Positions 52,826 through 61,471 of a DNA stretch of 64,000 nucleotides are shown one piece after another. Source of the DNA: Paenibacillus camelliae (GTDB lineage Bacteria; Bacillota; Bacilli; Paenibacillales; Paenibacillaceae); contig NZ_JAMBNY010000002.1 of NCBI RefSeq assembly GCF_023715345.1, positions 124,001-188,000 on the forward strand, in the 5' to 3' direction. The translations under genes were made by a program, and so were the position numbers. Below the pieces are notes generated by a model that was not told the origin of the DNA, ran no database searches, and was given only the letters and a program-made list of their open reading frames with translations. How positions within the stretch are numbered: the first letter of the stretch is position 1; each line of letters begins with the position of its first letter.

Positions 52826-53064
52826 TTTTTTCAGCTCCTTTAGTTGTTGGTCACAGCAAAAAAACCTTTTAGCCATCGCTAAAAAGGTCCTCGAACGTAA
52901 AGGAAACGATTGCTAGTAATGCTTCCTTCTGTCTCGGTCCCTTCGGCTCTGAGCAGAGTGTGCATTCTAAAATTCAGTTTAGATACGTACACAATTACTA
53001 GTGCAGCTTCGTAATGAATACCGCCTAGTAGACCTAGTTTATCAGAAAATGTTTTATCCGTAAA
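52826..53064 (-). promoter_or_regulatory. Structured panB leader with attenuator
   Basis: The minus strand between birA and panB ends in a strong terminator (ACCTTTTTAGC/GCTAAAAGGT then seven T, about 52857-52888) just before the panB ribosome site. Upstream, CTAGTAAT (minus strand, at 52994-53001) and ATTACTAG (52913-52920) can pair over about 70 nt. A terminator placed inside an operon leader suggests control by attenuation. A conserved pan RNA motif has been reported upstream of panB genes in Firmicutes; I cannot recall its bases well enough to match it. No T-box sequence is present. Confidence 0.55.
52857..52888 (-). terminator. Intrinsic terminator in the panB leader
   Basis: ACCTTTTAGC (52864-52873) pairs with GCTAAAAAGGT (52878-52888), and on the minus strand seven T follow (52863-52857). 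It lies about 30 nt ahead of the panB start and 175 nt past the birA stop. Confidence 0.8.
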
Positions 53065-54042
53065 TTACTGCTTTACTTCACCCATCTCAGCAGAAAAAAT
53101 TTCACGTTGTTCGCCATCCTCAAGCTCGACGATAATGGAACCGCGTTCCGTCAGCTTCAGAGGTATTGCATAGTAGCTTTCCTGTGAAGTTGTAATTAAG
53201 ATAGACTGTCCTAAGGATATAGCATAGCTTTCCCACAGCTTAGCGATTGGTTCAAAGCCTTCGCTTTCATATTGCTGGAATAGCGCTTCCCATCTAAGCA
53301 TGAAGGCTTGAATAAGCTTTTCTCGATCAACGGACTTGCCGAGCTCTATACGAAGGGAAGTCGCTTTTGTTAATAGCTCTTCGTCATAATCTTTCTCACT
53401 CAAATTTACATCTATACCCGTTCCGGCGATGACATATTTTAGACGCTGATCCTCAGCAACTGATTCTAGTAGTATGCCACACAGCTTTTTACCTTTATAT
53501 AATATATCGTTAGGCCATTTAATTCCGACCTCAAGTGAAGTTATCGCACGAATTGCCTCCGTTAACGCAACAGCCGTTAATAATGTAAGCTGTGGTGCAA
53601 GCTGAATTGGCGTTAGCGGTCTTAGTATGGTACTCATCCACACACCCTTCCCATAAGGGGAATGCCAAGGTCGACCTAGTCGTCCCTTCCCTTGCAGCTG
53701 CTGCTCGGCAAGGACAACCGTCCCTTCAGGTGCTCCCTTCTCAGCTAGCTCGCGTGCCAAATGCTGCGTAGACGTTACAGCATGATGATATTCGATCGTA
53801 TGTCCGAATCGATGCTTAACTAATGACTGTTGAACGTTTATAGCCTGTATAGGCTGTGGTACGAAAAGCAACCGATAGCCTTGCTTCGTCACTGCTTCAA
53901 ATTCGTAGCCTAACGCTTCCAGCTTCTTGATCTGCTTCCACACGGCTGTTCGGCTTATGCCTAACGCCTCGCTAATTTTCTCCCCAGATACAAAGTCCTC
54001 TGAGGAGTTAAGCAGCTCAACAAGCCGTTCATGATTACTCAT
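53065..54042 (-). CDS. birA: Biotin-protein ligase and biotin repressor
   Basis: Encodes 325 residues. The N-terminal winged helix (about 1-65: VSGEKISEALGISRTAVWKQIKKLEALGY) binds DNA, so this is the bifunctional form. The ligase domain has GKGRLGRPWHSPYGKGVWMS (the biotinyl-AMP loop), GIKWPNDILYKGKKLCGIL and a C-terminal SH3-like part. It joins biotin to acetyl-CoA carboxylase and represses biotin genes. The ATG at 54042 follows GAAGGTGG; a GTG four codons up overlaps that site. It overlaps cca by 8 nt. Confidence 0.95.
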   Translation of the reverse strand: MSNHERLVELLNSSEDFVSGEKISEALGISRTAVWKQIKKLEALGYEFEAVTKQGYRLLFVPQPIQAINVQQSLVKHRFGHTIEYHHAVTSTQHLARELAEKGAPEGTVVLAEQQLQGKGRLGRPWHSPYGKGVWMSTILRPLTPIQLAPQLTLLTAVALTEAIRAITSLEVGIKWPNDILYKGKKLCGILLESVAEDQRLKYVIAGTGIDVNLSEKDYDEELLTKATSLRIELGKSVDREKLIQAFMLRWEALFQQYESEGFEPIAKLWESYAISLGQSILITTSQESYYAIPLKLTERGSIIVELEDGEQREIFSAEMGEVKQ

Positions 54043-55369
54043 TGTATCGTCCACCTTCGAATTGATTTAAAACATATGTACGAATAGCTTCCTTGCTGTT
54101 AACTAGCCTGCCGCTCGCGACTTCAATGAATATATGCTTAAGGCATTCATTAATCCACGGTCCGGAGGGTTGACTACACCACGTGACAAGATCGTTTCCG
54201 CGTACAGCGAGTTGCTTTACATGTTGAATTGGTAGTTCTTCATGAAACTTTGCAACCTGACCGACAGCATCATACTCATTCATATACATGTGAAGAAATA
54301 GTTCTAAATGATGCACGGGATAGTGCAGCAGCTTGTCCAGCCACTGCTCCTTCCATGCTAGAAGCTCGCCCTTAGCAACACTTAGCTGCAGCTGATCCGC
54401 TTCGGCAATCCCAAGTTCAAGCTGATTGCCTGAATTCATACCCTGCATTGGCTGCAGAACCTGCTGCAGCCATTCATGAAGCTGCAATATATGATAGCAA
54501 GCCGCCTGAAGCTGCTTGCTTGTCCTAAGCGCCCGCATATCTTCTCTTGCTTGTTCACTGGATACAGCTAGGCTATGAAACAACACGGCCCAATTCATGC
54601 TTGTATCTCGATGATTCGGTAGCTTAAGCTCATCCTTTAGCGTTCCAGCAGCTATATGTAACCTATCCTTCGTATGCTGTAGCAACGAGCTTTCCGATAA
54701 CAGCACAATACCATATATCGGATCATCGGCTTGTAGCAATCGTTCTAATTCATAAGCGACTCTTTCCATCGCAATATGCTTCATCAGCCCTGCTGCTTGC
54801 AACATCGCATCCCAGCATTCTTGATCAATACTTAGTTTATATGTAGTAGCAAAGCGAATCGCACGCAGCATTCGTAAAGCGTCTTCTTGAAATCGCTGCT
54901 CGCTTGAGCCCACCGTTTTCAAGATCCCTGCTTTCATATGCTCTAAGCCGCCATATGGATCATGCAGCTGCCACGTTCGATCAATAGCCATCGCGTTCAT
55001 AGTAAAATCTCTCCGCATTAAATCCTCATGCAGATCATCAACGAAGGCGATGTCCATCGGACGTCTGTAATCCGTATAGCCCGACTCTTTGCGAAAGGTC
55101 GTTACCTCATAGCTTACGCCATCTACCCTAACGGTTACGGTGCCATGCTGCAAGCCAGTAGGTATGCTATTCGGAAACAGCTCCATTACCTGCTCTGGTC
55201 TTGCATTCGTTGCAATATCTATATCATGTAGTGGTCTCTCAAGTACCGTATCTCGTACAGCACCACCTACGAAAAAGGCAGAAAAGCCTGCTTGCAGAAG
55301 TCTATCTAGAACTAGACAGGCTTCCTTCATTGCAGGCTGAATAAGATGGAGTTGCAGTTGCAGCTTCAT
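54035..55369 (-). CDS. cca: CCA tRNA nucleotidyltransferase
   Basis: Adds or repairs the 3' CCA of tRNA. The chain of 444 residues is a class II enzyme: FFVGGAVRDTVLERPLHDIDIATNARPEQV (with the catalytic DxD as DID), FRKESGYTDYRRPMDIAF, LMRRDFTMNAMAID, and the body domain LRMLRAIRFATTYKLSI. GGTGAGG precedes the ATG. It follows bshA by 13 nt and overlaps birA. Confidence 0.95.
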   Translation of the reverse strand: MKLQLQLHLIQPAMKEACLVLDRLLQAGFSAFFVGGAVRDTVLERPLHDIDIATNARPEQVMELFPNSIPTGLQHGTVTVRVDGVSYEVTTFRKESGYTDYRRPMDIAFVDDLHEDLMRRDFTMNAMAIDRTWQLHDPYGGLEHMKAGILKTVGSSEQRFQEDALRMLRAIRFATTYKLSIDQECWDAMLQAAGLMKHIAMERVAYELERLLQADDPIYGIVLLSESSLLQHTKDRLHIAAGTLKDELKLPNHRDTSMNWAVLFHSLAVSSEQAREDMRALRTSKQLQAACYHILQLHEWLQQVLQPMQGMNSGNQLELGIAEADQLQLSVAKGELLAWKEQWLDKLLHYPVHHLELFLHMYMNEYDAVGQVAKFHEELPIQHVKQLAVRGNDLVTWCSQPSGPWINECLKHIFIEVASGRLVNSKEAIRTYVLNQFEGGRYNE

Positions 55370-55382
55370 AGAGCCTCACCTT

Positions 55383-56555
55383 CTATGCACGACACATCGT
55401 AGACGTAAATGGCTTGATCTCTGATTCAAGCCCAAGTACTTTATAGTATATACTTTCGTATTCGTGCGTAATCCTATCATTACAGAATTCATTTCTAGCT
55501 CGTTCGATGCAAGCCTCAACGACTGAACGATATCGCTTTTCATCCTTCAACAATTCAATCGCATATTGACTCATCGCATCAACATCACCAATAGGCGCAA
55601 GATATCCTGTCTCGCCATGAGTGACAAGCTCAGGTATTCCTCCTGCTGTTGACCCAATCGTCGGTACACCACAAGCCATTGCTTCTAATGCAACTAAGCC
55701 AAAGCTTTCTTTCTCAGACGGTAGCAGCAGAATATCCGCCATAGATATGACTTGAGCGACATCCTCCTGTTTTCCTAAAAACAGCACCTTATCTTCAAGG
55801 CCTAAAGCTTTAACCTTACACTGAATTTTCGTTAGTTCAGGTCCTTCGCCAACAAGAAGCAGCTTTGCAGGTAGCTCCTGCTGTACTTTATCAAATATAT
55901 CTAAAACATCTGACACACGCTTAACTGGCCTAAAATTAGAGATATGCATCAATATTTTTTCATGTGGTGCTGCATAGTCTCCTCTAAGCTGTGTTACTTC
56001 GCGAGGATAATATACACGCTTATCTACAAAGTTGTAGGTTAACTCAATCGGCGTTGTAATATCAAGCAGCTGTCTTGTTTCTTGAATGAGATCTTGCGAT
56101 ACGGCAGTTACGGCATCACTTTGGTGAATCGCTAGTCGGATTAGATCCTTTAACGACTCATCTTGTGCTAGCACAGTAATATCCGTACCATGAAGTGTCG
56201 TTACCGTTTTTAATCCATTATTAAGCATTTGCTTAGCAAGGTATGCACAGACAGCATGTGGTATAGCATAATGAACATGTATGAGGTCTAACTGCTGCAT
56301 TTGTGCGACCTGTGCCATTTTACTAGCTAGGCTTAGATCATAAGGTGGGTAGCGGAACACATAATAATCATTGACCTCTACCTCATGGAAAAACACATTT
56401 TTATGAAACTTTCCTAGTCTAAAAGGCATGCTATGTGTAATAAAATGAATTTCATGACCACGCTCTGCGAGTAGCTTACCTAGTTCCGTCGCTACGACAC
56501 CAGAACCGCCTAATGTTGGGTAGCATGTAATGCCAATCTTAAGTTTACGCGTCAG
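55383..56555 (-). CDS. bshA: Bacillithiol glycosyltransferase BshA, CTG start
   Basis: First step of bacillithiol synthesis; it joins N-acetylglucosamine to malate. GT4 fold of 390 residues: KLKIGITCYPTLGGSGVVATELGKLLAERGHEIHFITHS at the start (residues 4-42), VHYAIPHAVCAYLAK, TTLHGTDITVL, SNFRPVKRVSDVL, LLLVGEGPE and PSEKESFGLVALEAMACGVPTIGS. An ATG at 56429 would remove the first 42 residues and the nucleotide-binding GGSG loop. The frame stays open upstream to CTG (56553-56555), 8 nt after AGGAGGT; no ATG, GTG or TTG exists in that stretch. B. subtilis BshA begins MRKLKIGITCYP, matching this start. bshB1 lies 28 nt upstream. Confidence 0.92.
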   Translation of the reverse strand: MTRKLKIGITCYPTLGGSGVVATELGKLLAERGHEIHFITHSMPFRLGKFHKNVFFHEVEVNDYYVFRYPPYDLSLASKMAQVAQMQQLDLIHVHYAIPHAVCAYLAKQMLNNGLKTVTTLHGTDITVLAQDESLKDLIRLAIHQSDAVTAVSQDLIQETRQLLDITTPIELTYNFVDKRVYYPREVTQLRGDYAAPHEKILMHISNFRPVKRVSDVLDIFDKVQQELPAKLLLVGEGPELTKIQCKVKALGLEDKVLFLGKQEDVAQVISMADILLLPSEKESFGLVALEAMACGVPTIGSTAGGIPELVTHGETGYLAPIGDVDAMSQYAIELLKDEKRYRSVVEACIERARNEFCNDRITHEYESIYYKVLGLESEIKPFTSTMCRA

Positions 56556-56582
56556 AGTGACGCACCTCCTGATCTGTAATTA

Positions 56583-57275
56583 CTACAACGTCGTAATAGG
56601 ATACGGTCCTTTAACGGTAAACCCTTCAGCATATTGCCAGCCCTTGGATTGAGCTAAAAGCGAGTCTCTAGCCTGAACACGCTCAATATACCCATTCGTT
56701 AAAGGTGTTGCTACTCCGTCACTCGTTGCAGCGACATTAAATTGAGAAGAATACGCGCGAAGGGCCTTCTCCTTCAGCTCGCTTTCCTCACTTATATTTA
56801 TCATTAAAGATACGTTATGTACATCATTAATATAGTAGAACATCGTTTGCTCTACTTGCCAAGCAGATAGCTCTGGCATATATTTACGAAGCTTTGCGTT
56901 AAATACTGCCTCTTCTATAAGCTTGCTACACATCACATGATCGGGATGTCGGTCCTCCCAGTAAGGCGCAAAAACCAGTCGTGGTCTATAGGTACGAATC
57001 ATAGCGACTATGGGGTCGATATGCTCTTTCGCAAGCCGTAGTCCTCGATCGGGCAGGCGTAAGCACGATCTCATAGATAGACCAAGCACCGCAGAGGCTT
57101 GGGCAGCTTCCTGCTGCCTAAGCTCTACGGTGCCGTTAGAGGACATTTCAGCTTGCGTAAGGTCACATATTCCAACTTTATAGCCGATCGATGTATGCTT
57201 AGCAATGGTACCACCCATGCCGATCTCAGCATCATCGGGATGAGCACCAAACACTAAAATGTCTAATTGCTCCAT
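56583..57275 (-). CDS. bshB1: Bacillithiol biosynthesis deacetylase BshB1
   Basis: LmbE/PIG-L-like zinc deacetylase of 230 residues that acts on GlcNAc-malate. Zinc and catalytic motifs are FGAHPDDAEIGMGGT (HPDD) and WEDRHPDHVMCSKL. LTQAEMSSNGT is typical of the family. It begins one base inside the mgsA stop and is followed by bshA, so the two bacillithiol steps are encoded together. A BshB2-type paralogue may exist elsewhere. Confidence 0.93.
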   Translation of the reverse strand: MEQLDILVFGAHPDDAEIGMGGTIAKHTSIGYKVGICDLTQAEMSSNGTVELRQQEAAQASAVLGLSMRSCLRLPDRGLRLAKEHIDPIVAMIRTYRPRLVFAPYWEDRHPDHVMCSKLIEEAVFNAKLRKYMPELSAWQVEQTMFYYINDVHNVSLMINISEESELKEKALRAYSSQFNVAATSDGVATPLTNGYIERVQARDSLLAQSKGWQYAEGFTVKGPYPITTL

Positions 57276-57697
57276 TATTGATCTACTCCCGGCTTATATT
57301 TGTGAACAAGCTCACGCCAAGAAAAATCCCCTCGCACTAGCGCCTTCACTAATAGCTCAGCAGTAGCTATATTCGTCGCGACAGGTATGCCTTGTACATC
57401 ACATAAACGCAGTAGTGCAGTAATGTCTGGCTCATGCGGCTGAGCCATAAGCGGATCACGTAAAAAGATAATAAGATCCATTTCATTTTGCGCTACTAAA
57501 GCACCGATTTGTTGGTCTCCGCCTAGTGGACCGGAGCAAAAGCGCTGAATCTGCAAATTGGTTTGCTCCATAATTCTTGTTCCTGTTGTTCCAGTTGAAT
57601 ACAGCTTATGTGAAACAAAAGCCTGTTCATATGCAATAACAAAGTTAACCATTTCATCCTTTTTACGATCATGTGCAATAAATGCAATATTCAACAT
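57275..57697 (-). CDS. mgsA: Methylglyoxal synthase
   Basis: Converts dihydroxyacetone phosphate to methylglyoxal, a bypass of lower glycolysis. The chain of 140 residues has [23 protein letters not shown] (phosphate site), [15 protein letters not shown] with the catalytic Asp, and the QPHEPDI loop. It lies 33 nt after dapB and overlaps bshB1 by one base. Being next to the bacillithiol genes makes sense, since bacillithiol helps remove methylglyoxal. Confidence 0.95.
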   Translation of the reverse strand: MLNIAFIAHDRKKDEMVNFVIAYEQAFVSHKLYSTGTTGTRIMEQTNLQIQRFCSGPLGGDQQIGALVAQNEMDLIIFLRDPLMAQPHEPDITALLRLCDVQGIPVATNIATAELLVKALVRGDFSWRELVHKYKPGVDQ

Positions 57698-57730
57698 AAT
57701 AATTCCTCTCTTCTGCTCCGAGATATAATG

Positions 57731-58528
57731 TTAGTCCATAATATGTTCAAACCCGTATACTAAACCGGTATAAGTCATTACTTTTTTAACGGCATGGTTA
57801 ACACCTGGCATATAACCAGCACGATCATACGAATCATGACGAATTTTCAATGTTTGTCCATCCCCGCCAAAGATAACTTCCTGTTGAGCAAAAACGCCTG
57901 GCAAACGTACACTATGAATACGGAAGCCTTCATAATAACCTCCGCGTGCACCTTCAATCGTTTCCTTCTCATTAGGGTTACCTTGACGCATCTCTTGTCT
58001 CGTCTCAGCAATAAGCTCTGCTGTTTTAATTGAAGTACCGGATGGAGCATCGAGCTTCTGGTCACCGTGATATTCAATAATTTCCACATGCGGCATATAT
58101 TTTGCAGCTTCCTGTGCAAATTTCATCATTAAGATAGCTCCGATGGAGAAGTTTGGTGCAATGAGCCCACCTAGCTTATACTGCTCGCATAGCTGCTCTA
58201 GCTCTGTAATTTGTTCAGGTGTGAAGCCGGTCGTACCCATGATCGGTCGAATTCCCGCTTCGATCGAACGCTTCGCATGTGCATAGGCCAAATGAGGCGT
58301 TGTAAAGTCAACCATGACATCTGCCTGCACGCTGTCAATGACATCCTCGAATGAAGCTGCTACCGTGACACCCAGCTTGTTTACCCCGATGAGCTCTCCA
58401 GCATCCTTTCCTGCATTGGAAGGAGAAACCGCTGCTACTAACTGAAGCTCTGGGTCGCCAGCAACCATCTTCACAACTTCCTTACCCATTCTACCGCTTG
58501 CTCCAATTACTGCTACTTTAATTGTCAT
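57731..58528 (-). CDS. dapB: 4-hydroxy-tetrahydrodipicolinate reductase
   Basis: Lysine/diaminopimelate pathway enzyme of 265 residues. It has VAVIGASGRMGKEVVKMV (Rossmann), VDFTTPHLAYAHAKRSIEAG, GTTGFTPEQ, APNFSIGAILMMKFAQEAAKYM and EYHGDQKLDAPSGTSIKTAELIA (substrate and catalytic Lys), and GFRIHSVRLPG. It follows the mazG-like gene by 13 nt and precedes mgsA. Confidence 0.96.
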   Translation of the reverse strand: MTIKVAVIGASGRMGKEVVKMVAGDPELQLVAAVSPSNAGKDAGELIGVNKLGVTVAASFEDVIDSVQADVMVDFTTPHLAYAHAKRSIEAGIRPIMGTTGFTPEQITELEQLCEQYKLGGLIAPNFSIGAILMMKFAQEAAKYMPHVEIIEYHGDQKLDAPSGTSIKTAELIAETRQEMRQGNPNEKETIEGARGGYYEGFRIHSVRLPGVFAQQEVIFGGDGQTLKIRHDSYDRAGYMPGVNHAVKKVMTYTGLVYGFEHIMD

Positions 58529-58541
58529 TTGCTATTCACCT

Positions 58542-58868
58542 TTATTCCTTTTTAGTCCAGCGATCAGCATCGCGTGTGTTGAATTTATGCATCACTTTAT
58601 CGTGAGCTTCAGTCAAATCAATATTTAGCGAATTGGCGAAGCAGTTCAAAATGAACAATATATCTCCTAGCTCCAGCTCGATGGAATTAGGTGCTTCATC
58701 AGCCTTCTTAGGCTTCTCACCATAAGAATGATTGACTTCTCTTGCTAGCTCGCCAACCTCTTCAGCAAGTCTTGCTACCAAGGCCAGTGGGCTAAAATAA
58801 CCTTCTTTATATTGTGATATGTATTCATCAACTTCACGCTGAATTTGCGCGAGCGTTTTTTCAGCCAT
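58542..58868 (-). CDS. MazG-like nucleotide pyrophosphohydrolase (YpjD type)
   Basis: Encodes 108 residues: a single MazG/all-alpha NTP-PPase domain with EEVGELAREVNH and ELGDILFILNCFANSLNID, which carry the Glu/Asp pairs that bind magnesium (ExxE and ExxD). It would hydrolyse unwanted nucleotides. The position directly before dapB matches B. subtilis ypjD. I start at the ATG of MAEKTLAQIQ (58868), about 11 nt after AAAGGA; a longer frame adds nine residues. Confidence 0.88.
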   Translation of the reverse strand: MAEKTLAQIQREVDEYISQYKEGYFSPLALVARLAEEVGELAREVNHSYGEKPKKADEAPNSIELELGDILFILNCFANSLNIDLTEAHDKVMHKFNTRDADRWTKKE

Positions 58869-58997
58869 CGACTTCAGCATCCTTTCATTGCACATTCCAA
58901 TTCTTATGTTACCGTAACACTATTAAGAAAACAATGTTTTTTGAAGCGAAAAGTAACGTATACTACAAGTACCAAAGCTAGAAAAGGAATGAACATC

Positions 58998-59867
58998 ATG
59001 AACATTAAATGGGTTTCCGTTTTGAAGCAAATCCTCCCGATTACGATCGGTGCCGCACTGTATGCATTTGGATTGCAATGCTTTGTTATACCAAATCAAC
59101 TCATGGAGGGCGGTGTTACTGGGATTGCTGTGCTGCTCAATTACGTTTTTCAGTTCCCGATGTCTGTTACAACACTTGTCATTAACATTCCGTTGTTTCT
59201 GATCGGTTGGAAAATACTCGGCAGCAAAAAGATGATTTATACAATTTATGGTTCTGTGGCCCTCTCAGGATTTTTGGCTATCTTAGAAGCTTACTCGCAG
59301 CTTACCAGCATCATCTCATTCGAAAATGGCTATGATCCTATGCTCATCGTCTTATATGCAGGTGTTACGCTAGGCGCTGGCTTAGGTATCGTTTTTCGTT
59401 TTGGAGGGACTACTGGCGGAATAGATATCATCGCTCGCATATTGTCTCGCTGGAAGGGCTTCAGCATGGGACAAATTATATTAGTCTTTGACGCCATCAT
59501 TATTGGCATCTCCATTTTTTATATTTCCTTAGATAAAATTCTCTACACATTAGTCATGGTGTTTATCGCTTCTAAAATGATCGATTTTATACAAAACGGC
59601 GCTTATTCAGCCAAAGCGTTTTCCATAATCACGGAGAATGGTGAGCGTATCGCAGAAAGAGTAACGCAAGAAATGGATCGAGGAGTAACCATTCTACCTG
59701 CGAAAGGGGCTTACTCTGGTTCAACAAAAAAGGTCGTATACTGCGTAGTCGCTCGCTCTGAAACTCATCGTCTCAAGCAGCTCGTACGAAATATCGACCC
59801 TAAAGCATTTATTGTTATTCATGAAGTTCAGGATGTTCTTGGTGAAGGATTTAAAGAAGAGGATTAA
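58998..59867 (+). CDS. YitT-family membrane protein (YpjC type)
   Basis: Encodes 289 residues. About five or six membrane segments form the N-terminal YitT part (ILPITIGAALYAFGLQCFVIPNQLMEGGVTGIAVLLNYVF, FRFGGTTGGIDIIARIL). A C-terminal DUF2179 domain of about 80 residues follows (AFSIITENGERIAERVTQEMDRGVTILPAKGAYSG). The function is not known. The ATG at 58998 has AAAAGG upstream; an ATG three codons before it is an alternative, and earlier frames overlap the promoter. It is divergent from the mazG-like gene and convergent with ypjB, sharing 4 nt at the stops. Confidence 0.88.
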   Translation: MNIKWVSVLKQILPITIGAALYAFGLQCFVIPNQLMEGGVTGIAVLLNYVFQFPMSVTTLVINIPLFLIGWKILGSKKMIYTIYGSVALSGFLAILEAYSQLTSIISFENGYDPMLIVLYAGVTLGAGLGIVFRFGGTTGGIDIIARILSRWKGFSMGQIILVFDAIIIGISIFYISLDKILYTLVMVFIASKMIDFIQNGAYSAKAFSIITENGERIAERVTQEMDRGVTILPAKGAYSGSTKKVVYCVVARSETHRLKQLVRNIDPKAFIVIHEVQDVLGEGFKEED

Positions 59868-60730
59868 ATTCTCCAGTTTTTAACACCATATGGCTCTTGC
59901 TTGTACTTTCGATAGCCAGCAAACGCAAGGAATGCTGAGATGATTGCACCAATGAATAACGCAAAGCTTGTTGCATTAGCATTGGCTGGAGCGGTTACTG
60001 CTGGAACAGTAATCGTTTCCTCAGCCATAGCGAAGAGTGCGTGAACAGTAAGCTCCATTCCATCAAGTAAGGTAACTAAGCTTTTATGCTGAGATTGATT
60101 CCATCCATCCTTATGTGAGGATATAAAATGCTGTAGCATATCAGAGCGCTTTAACAGCTGAGACATAACCTTCTCATCCCCGACCATGTAAGCGGCCATT
60201 TCCATTCTTTCAATACGCTCCATCAGCTTTTCTACATATATATTCGTTAGCTCTACTTTATTTTCCCGTTTGGATTGACTTACTCTGCGAATGGATTGAA
60301 TATCATCTAATAATAATGCCTCATATTGAAGCCACGGACCTTGCTCAGCCTGCATGAGAGAATCGACGGCCAAGCGCAGTCGATTAATCGGCTCTCGCCA
60401 AACAATGCCAGACTCCTTATTAACAAGTGCCTTTTCCACGGTTAACACATCTTCTCTCATCATCGTCCATGCATTAACTGTACCTTGCTGTAGAAGCTCT
60501 GGCTCATTCAACTGGTGCTTTAAGCTCTGAACGAGCCTGTACACCTCTTGTTTATGTGAAGCATTGCCTTGCTCATATAGCTCGGCAATTGTTTGTTCCA
60601 GCTTAATTAAGCGAGTGTTGCCTTTGTTATGCTCATCGCCCTTCGCTTCAACTTTACCGAATACAGTTGCCATCAAAGCTAACAGACATATTACACTTAT
60701 ACATGCCATAATACCAATACGAAATTTCAT
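59864..60730 (-). CDS. ypjB: Sporulation protein YpjB-like
   Basis: Encodes 288 residues: an N-terminal membrane or signal segment (IGIMACISVICLLALMATVFG), a long helical outer region, and a C-terminal membrane anchor (FALFIGAIISAFLAFAGYRKYK). The arrangement and the place between ypjA and ypjC match B. subtilis ypjB, a sporulation gene. No enzymatic motif is seen. The ATG at 60730 has GGGAGGG upstream. The stop overlaps the opposing ypjC-like stop (59864-59867). Confidence 0.82.
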   Translation of the reverse strand: MKFRIGIMACISVICLLALMATVFGKVEAKGDEHNKGNTRLIKLEQTIAELYEQGNASHKQEVYRLVQSLKHQLNEPELLQQGTVNAWTMMREDVLTVEKALVNKESGIVWREPINRLRLAVDSLMQAEQGPWLQYEALLLDDIQSIRRVSQSKRENKVELTNIYVEKLMERIERMEMAAYMVGDEKVMSQLLKRSDMLQHFISSHKDGWNQSQHKSLVTLLDGMELTVHALFAMAEETITVPAVTAPANANATSFALFIGAIISAFLAFAGYRKYKQEPYGVKNWRI

Positions 60731-60772
60731 AGCCGTCCCTCCCAGTATCATACTATGGGAAGGAAGGACAAG

Positions 60773-61414
60773 TTATGCCTGTTTTCTAAACAATTTCCAG
60801 CTAATTAACCCAACAATAAGACTGCATATGGAAAGTAAATAGGTTAGGATCATGACGGTATCAACATGCGAATGAAGCGTTGACGGCAGCCATGGATAGA
60901 TGCCGAACGTATAATCCATTGTATCATTCAACAGAAGCCATGCTGTTGCCGCCACAAAGCTCGCTAAGCTAAGCTTCATAAATCGGGCATATAGCATCAC
61001 CTCTACAGCCATCGCTATATGCGAGGTCATCAGCATATAGCTTTGCCAGTTAAGAGGGTCGCCTTGCGCTGCACCTGCAATAATAACAGCTGTCGCCCAT
61101 ATCCCATATTTGAAGGAGCATACGACTGCTAATGCGTTAATAAACCGCACTATACTGCTGACAATTACATTTGTGCCCTTTGGTGGAAACAGTAGAAATA
61201 ATACCGAGATGGAGAAAAATAAGCTCGCAGTTGGTGAATCCGGTACGAAAGGCAGCATCCAGCTTTCCTTCTGCTCGATTGTCCAGATTAGCTGGTTTTC
61301 ATACCATATGTACCCATAAATCGTTCCTGCAAAATTTACGATAAAGAGCAGCCACAGGAAGCTGCGATTAAGCAGCAAAGCTGGACTGAATAACAATGAA
61401 AATGATAATTTCAT
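60773..61414 (-). CDS. ypjA: DUF1405-type membrane protein (YpjA-like)
   Basis: Encodes 213 residues and about six membrane segments, with NRSFLWLLFIVNFAGTIYGYIWYENQL near the N-terminus, PFVPDSPTASLFF, and SHIAMAVEVMLYARF. The hydrophobic pattern and the neighbours (qcrC upstream, ypjB downstream) fit YpjA. The function is not known. A terminator separates it from qcrC. Confidence 0.85.
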   Translation of the reverse strand: MKLSFSLLFSPALLLNRSFLWLLFIVNFAGTIYGYIWYENQLIWTIEQKESWMLPFVPDSPTASLFFSISVLFLLFPPKGTNVIVSSIVRFINALAVVCSFKYGIWATAVIIAGAAQGDPLNWQSYMLMTSHIAMAVEVMLYARFMKLSLASFVAATAWLLLNDTMDYTFGIYPWLPSTLHSHVDTVMILTYLLSICSLIVGLISWKLFRKQA

Positions 61415-61430
61415 AAATGTATCCCTTCTT

Positions 61431-61467
61431 TGAAAAAAGACCCCGCCGCTAATGCGACAAGGTCTTT
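61431..61467 (-). terminator. Intrinsic terminator after qcrC
   Basis: AAAGACC (61436-61442) and GGTCTTT (61461-61467) form the outer stem, with an inner GCCGC/GCGAC stem. On the minus strand it is followed by six T. It lies 5 nt past the qcrC stop. Confidence 0.85.
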
Positions 61468-61471
61468 ACAA

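Noticed and set aside
52864-52876. A panB start at the ATG 17 codons upstream of the chosen TTG.
   Set aside because: It would translate through the leader terminator and has no ribosome site. The TTG at 52825 has AAAGGAG and fits the family length.
52920-52970. A second T-box or a glycine-type riboswitch in the panB leader.
   Set aside because: No UGGN-containing T-box core and no glycine aptamer core could be found; only a short GAAGGGACC string resembles the proB leader.
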